DNA from: Paramacrobiotus metropolitanus
Lineage: Eukaryota; Tardigrada; Eutardigrada; Parachela; Macrobiotidae
DNA: 64,000 nucleotides
Direction of reading: 5' to 3'
Assembly (NCBI RefSeq): GCF_019649055.1
Contig: NW_026570283.1
Location: forward strand, 744,001-808,000
Part shown: one piece after another, positions 59,395-64,000 of the stretch
Numbering within the stretch: position 1 is the stretch's first letter
Layout of the letters: each line of letters begins with the position of its first letter
The notes under the pieces: generated by a model
Told to the model about the DNA's origin: nothing
The model's database searches: none
The model's input: the letters and a program-made list of their open reading frames with translations, nothing else
Translations under genes and position numbers: made by a program

Positions 59395-60280
59395 CGCAAC
59401 ACAGCTTATAAGCCGCAACACGCAGCAACGGGCCGCAACAGTGCTGCCGTGCTTGGCTGGGCTATGCCAGCGCAACGTCGCAACAGGCGCAACACGACTT
59501 ATTAGCCGCAACACGCAGCAACGGGCCGCAACAGTGATGCCGTGCTTGGCCGGGCTATGCCAGCGCAACGCCGCAACAGGCGCAACACAGCTTATAAGCC
59601 GCAACACGCAGCAACGGGCCGCAATAGTGCTGCCGTGCTTGGCTGGGCTATGCCAGCGCAACGCCGCAACAGGCGCAACACGGCTTATTAGCCGCAACAC
59701 GCAGCAACGGGCCGCAACAGTGCTGCCGTTTGGTCAATATGCCAGCGCAACGCCGCAACAGGCGCAACACGGCTTATTAGCCGCAACACGCAGCAACGGG
59801 CCGCAACAGTGCTGCCGTGGCCAGGCTATGCCAGCGCAACGCCGCAACAGGCGCAACACTGGCTTATAAGCCGCAACACGCAGCAACGGGCCGCAACAGT
59901 GCTGCCGTGCCGGGCTATGCCAGCGCAACCCCGCAACAGGCGCAACACGGTTGTATTAGCCGCAACACGCAGCAACGGGCCGCAACAGTGCTGCCGTGCT
60001 TGGCCGGGCTATGCCAGCGCAACGCCGCAACAGGCGCAACACAGCTTATAAGCCGCAACACGCAGCAACGGGCCGCAACAGTGCTGCCGTGCTTGGCCGG
60101 GCTATGCCAGCGCAACCCCGCAACAGGCGCAACACGGCTTATTAGCCGCAACACGCAGCAACGGGCCGCAACAGTGCTGCCGTGCTTGGCCGGGCTATGC
60201 CAGCGCAACGCCGCAACAGGCGCAACACGGCTTATTAGCCGCAACACGCAGCAACTAGCCGTAACACGGCATTAAATTGC
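59395..60280 (+). repeat. Minisatellite, 93-bp unit, about 9.5 copies
   Basis: Units start at 59395, 59488, 59581, 59674, 59763, 59852, 59941, 60035, 60128 and 60221, with periods of 93, 89 or 94 bp. Each begins CGCAACACGGCTTATTAGCC or a close variant and contains CGCAACA motifs. Because 93 is a multiple of 3, both strands stay open for up to about 160 codons (31-residue periodicity), but frames change at the 89-bp units. I read this as tandem DNA, not a gene. Confidence 0.93.
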
Positions 60281-60976
60281 CCAACGGGCCTTAAGTATAA
60301 ATACCATATTAAGGGCAAGATGCATTCACTATGACATAAATGCTGTAGCAGTCGAACTACTGCAGCAGACAACGCACGAAGTGGTGCAGCAAATGATGCG
60401 CGTTACGTAAGTGATTATGATGTACATAGAAAGAAGACGGTGGAAGCTTTCTGCGGATCTTGGCTTCCATACCGGACTGATCATCCACGGTTAGCAAGAT
60501 TTATCTAAATTTTGTCCAAATTTACTCTAGAAGTTATCGACATCAACGCCTCTTCTGCGTTATTGTCCAACTGTCTATGAAAAACTGTTAAGCACACTAG
60601 GCGGATTATGCCGACTATGCTCATTGGCTGAACTGAAATTTGGCACCGTTCACAGCGAAAACAAACCTAAATAAATACCTAAATACAGCGAAAATCTTTA
60701 GAGTTTTACAGGTTTTGTTGTAGGCATTGGATCAAAATTAATGTTTGTACAAGTGAATTCAGGCTCTTTACCCGTTTACCAACAGCTTTTGGTCCAACCG
60801 CAAGTTATAGCGATAATGCACAGAAATGCTAACGATAAAGAGTAAAGTCAAAAGCTAAAAAAAACATGCATTGTTTCCTTTAAAAAAGCACTGGCGTTAT
60901 CTCTAGAAATATGCGTATTGGTTCGACTGATTCATGATTTCAAACAAACACGGTAGTCCTATTTGCAGGACTGACA
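60281..60976. other. No gene seen
   Basis: AT-rich sequence between the minisatellite and the foldback element. Nothing recognised. Confidence 0.5.
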
Positions 60977-60985
60977 CTTATACGC

Positions 60986-62384
60986 GGGTAATACTAATGA
61001 ATGTTACTGGTACTGGCAGTGTTACTGGTAGTGGTACAATATAATGTTACTGGTACTGGTAGTGGTAGTAAAAATGGTACTGTTACTGTTAGTGGTACTG
61101 GTTGTGTTAGTGGTATCACGTAATGGTACTGGTACTGGTAGTGGTAACACTTACGATAGTTACCGCCGATTGTGTTACCGGCAGTCGGCACAACTAGACA
61201 CCTTAACGGATGCTGAGCCGCAAGGCTGGTACACAATAACTTTAATAATGCGTTATTAATAACGAGCTATTATTATTAACGAAATATTACTTCAAGGCAA
61301 TATCCGGTTTACCCAGAAGTATAACAGCAGAAAAAGTAGACTGTCATAATAATTATAAAATTTATCCGGCATTTATCCGACGTAACGTCGTGATTTCACA
61401 AGTATATCTTCTAATCAAAATGCTAAATAATTCTTAAGTGGTCATCTCATCATAATGGCAGACCGAGAAGATAATTATAAGACCATAACAATTTCCTAAG
61501 TAAATGCGAGGTGCGTTAAAAAAATTACTAACAACTCTATTCGAAGCGGCATATCATCATTTTTTTTTAACTTTCGTGTGCAGCCACAGCATTTCGCGGT
61601 ATTTTCCGTTTGCTTATCAGGTGAAATTGTTATGCAAGGCGTTTCGATCTCAGCACGCTTGCGCTTACGTGCGCACGGAGCAGCAGTCGCCTGCGTAGTC
61701 AAAGACGAAGAAGGGCAGACTGTTGATACTCGAAGCACCGACGTCGGTGCAGCCGAACGAGTATTTGATCCCATTCCTCTGCTTGTACCTTGTGGTTTTC
61801 TACAGGCATTCGCTGGAGCTGCCGACTCTATCAAACTGGACATACCGAACCGACTGCAACTCTGCAGCGCTGGAGAGTTTAACAACGCCACCAATTTATC
61901 CACTGCTTTTTGATGAATAGCTACCGCCAAAACCTCAGGGCACACTCCAAAATGCCGCAAACGATTTGCAGCTTTTGTCGCACTTTATTTTTTGTTTAAC
62001 TGTATCGAGTTTCACCTGATAGGTGAAACTCGATACAGTACATGTCAGGTAACAAAAGTGGCACATTAAAACATAAGAACTGCACTAAAACATTAAAAAC
62101 TGCTCGAAATTGTTTAAACCTAAATTTGTAAAAGGTCAACAGGTGTTATACGGCAACAATGTTATATGAAGTTGTTCTCCAATACAACATATCCTAATAA
62201 ATTTTATTTTTAACGTTACCATAACAGTACCACTGTACCAGTACCATTACGTGATGCCACTGCCACAACCAGTACCACTACCAGTAACAGTACCATTTTT
62301 ACTACCAGTACCAGTACCAGTACCATTATATCGTACCACTACCAGTAACACTACCAGTACCAGTAACATTAATTAGTATTACCC
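60986..62384. mobile_element. Foldback-like transposon, long GGTACT-repeat arms, 9-bp target duplication
   Basis: The arms at about 60986-61155 and 62215-62384 are inverted and built of short degenerate repeats (TTACTGGTACTGGTAGTGG type). The 9-bp direct repeat CTTATACGC flanks the element at 60977-60985 and 62385-62393. The interior of about 1 kb has overlapping ORFs of up to 154 codons (minus, 61496-61960) with no recognised domain. Long simple-repeat arms plus a 9-bp duplication is the pattern described for Drosophila Foldback elements. Confidence 0.85.
61999..62039. repeat. Perfect 19-bp hairpin inside the foldback element
   Basis: ACTGTATCGAGTTTCACCT, loop GAT, then the exact complement. 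Could be a terminator, a nested insertion site or a structured RNA; no further evidence. Confidence 0.85.
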
Positions 62385-62393
62385 CTTATACGC

Positions 62394-63141
62394 TCTCTTC
62401 TTTGCGTCCGTTAGCCTGCCATTCACATCTCCGCATTTCAAATGAAACACAAGCTTGCATACCGTACATGCAATCCCTGAATCCTTGATTTCCAGCGCAA
62501 GCCCACACCTAGCGCACTAAACAAACAATGCACTGGTAACACTGACACAGTGGCATGAAACAAAATGTATAAAGACTGATTTACTGACCTTTGCGACATC
62601 ATCGTTCGAAACGACTCGAACCTTATGCTTACTGGCTCGTGTTGTTGGAGGAGATCCTGTGTACGAACAGAAAACCACGATGCAGCTTCAGTCAAAATTC
62701 ACCATTACACAGATCAAAGGATGCGAGTGACCGCGGCATGCGTCATGATCACTTGTCCAGATTAACACACTGCCATCTGCAGGGGGTACTACAACACTAT
62801 ATTACCATGCAGGCCCATGCTATTCCAAGATTTTAACTTCGGTTAACATTTGTGCGTTTATTTTGTTCGACCTCGCACACATCCGATTTTTATCGCTTAG
62901 TGGTACTACCGAAAGCTGTGCACTGATCTCTAATTCCAATGCACAGCTACCGCCATGCCGTTCTCATGAAACACGTACAATTAATTTTAACAGGCTAACG
63001 TCTTACCCGTGCTGGCAAGCTTGCGCTTTTTCGCTTTGCCTTCCGGTTCAGGAATTTCTGAAACGAGAAGTAGAAATATATTTTTAAATTCAGAGCAGCT
63101 CATAAAACTTCATTGCTATCAGTTATGCTTTTATTTGTAAA
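62394..63141. other. No confident gene
   Basis: On the minus strand about 63052-63003 looks like a small exon (acceptor TTTCAG, then EPEGKAKKRKLAST with a nuclear-localisation-like KKRK, then a GTAAGA donor). I cannot join it to other exons. Confidence 0.3.
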
Positions 63142-63450
63142 TCAAGCAATTAACAGTTGCAGGCAATCATTGGGAAGTAGTTCGTCACCTTCAGCAGAAG
63201 ACTCGTCCTCCGAAGATTTGGGCTCGGTATGGGGACAACCAATGCTGCTACCCTTTACGGTTTCCGGCGATGCAATCCGTTCGTGCAGCGGGACACGTCC
63301 ACCCGCTGAACAGGACTGCTCCGTCACATCCGTGTTGTCTGCCAAAACGGAACTTGACGGCGCGATGTTGATGCCGATACCCAATTCAGTGATCCCTCCT
63401 GGATTGGCGCTGGTGGGCACGGCAAGACTGCTCTGCTGATTAGCGGAAGA
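63142..63450 (-). CDS. Possible last exon of an unidentified gene
   Basis: An open frame on the minus strand encodes a Ser/Asp/Glu-rich end (KSSEDESSAEGDELLPND) and stops at 63142. An AATAAA polyadenylation signal lies about 10 nt after the stop. The frame is closed upstream near 63455, so an acceptor in 63440-63455 would be needed. No domain recognised; the plus strand is also open here, so the call is tentative. Confidence 0.35.
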   Translation of the reverse strand, partial: SSANQQSSLAVPTSANPGGITELGIGINIAPSSSVLADNTDVTEQSCSAGGRVPLHERIASPETVKGSSIGCPHTEPKSSEDESSAEGDELLPNDCLQLLIA

Positions 63451-64000
63451 GGCCGAAGGCTTTTCGTTCGTAGGGGAGATTGGTCAGGACCGGCAGCGGC
63501 CGTGCCTGAGATACCTTAATAGCAAAATATAACTATTTTGAAGGATAACTTCATTTCACTTGACAGCATCACTTTGCAATGTACTGTTTACAGCAGCTAA
63601 TGGATTAGTAATATAGTGGAGCGAAGCGAAGGTCTTCCTAGATTTTCTGTTTTAAAAACCATTGCTCCTCAGTTTGTAAATTACGGTGTCGGGACAAACA
63701 AAACGATTTCCCAATTCGTCCTCTTTCGGAAATAGTACTTAGTTTGTTGGATTACGAGGTTTCTTACTGGCATGAGAACATGAGCGTAACTGCGCACATA
63801 TTTGAATGTTGGTTTCGAAGTAGGATACAAACAATAAGTCTAAAAAATGACTTATTGTGGACAAAGAAAATGACGCGTCAAACTAATAGTTTTACCTGAT
63901 TTTTTATACAAACTGCGCTGATCTACGTATGTCTGCTTACAAAAATTTCAGTATAAAAATCAATGAATCATTACGAGTACTGGTATGGTACACCAGGTCT
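63451..64000. other. No gene seen
   Basis: AT-rich right edge. Exons of the gene ending at 63142 could lie here or beyond, but none is recognisable. Confidence 0.4.

Noticed and set aside
59395-60280. CRISPR-like regular repeat array or repeat-protein gene
   Set aside because: The whole 93-bp unit is repeated with no unique spacers, the genome is eukaryotic, and unit-length changes shift the frame.
61044-61259. Leu/Val-rich ORF that looks like a membrane protein
   Set aside because: It is a translation of the GGTACT-type simple repeats in the foldback arm.

Overview
This is animal nuclear DNA, not prokaryotic. Genes are split into many short exons by small GT-AG introns, exon phases are consistent, signal peptides and single-pass membrane proteins occur, and LTR elements, RT-endonuclease retroelements, hAT-like, foldback-like and MITE-like elements are dense. 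The families (PGRP, astacin, SLC6, receptor tyrosine kinase) point to an invertebrate, probably an ecdysozoan. A tardigrade or arthropod is my best but low-confidence guess.

Layout. 1-5198: 3' half of an SLC6 transporter gene whose intron holds a retroelement. 5764-12100: pair 1, a minus-strand PGRP membrane protein (G1) head to head with a plus-strand PGRP-kinase gene (R1, a pseudogene). 14600-21876: astacin protease with two LRR-like modules; one intron holds a complete gag-only LTR element. 22045-25690: a long inverted-repeat element. 25912-36871: a second astacin-LRR gene, membrane-anchored and lacking the catalytic Glu; its 8-kb intron is filled with nested elements. 37427-38540: a broken SLC6 paralogue. 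40508-45087, 45962-52233 and 54023-58118: pairs 2, 3 and 4 (G2/R2, G3/R3, G4/R4). 58137-59357: hAT-like element. 59395-60280: 93-bp minisatellite. 60986-62384: foldback element with a 9-bp target duplication. 63142-63450: possible last exon of another gene.

The outstanding content is a family of receptors joining a peptidoglycan-recognition-protein ectodomain, a short proline-rich stalk, a transmembrane helix and an intracellular tyrosine kinase with all key catalytic motifs. I know of no described receptor of this architecture. Each kinase gene lies head to head with a gene for a sister PGRP membrane protein that has a similar ectodomain but only a short, variable, non-kinase tail. The pair occurs four times. 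R2 and R3 are intact in frame from the first confirmed exon, R4 is truncated in the last kinase exon, and R1 is broken by several frameshifts. The ectodomains lack the C-terminal amidase His and Cys, so they look like sensors rather than enzymes. The obvious hypothesis is a paired-receptor system for bacterial cell-wall detection, in which a kinase receptor and a kinase-less partner (co-receptor or decoy) are expressed from a shared upstream region. The neighbouring astacin-LRR proteins are secreted or membrane-bound and may act outside the cell, but nothing in the sequence links them functionally to the receptors.
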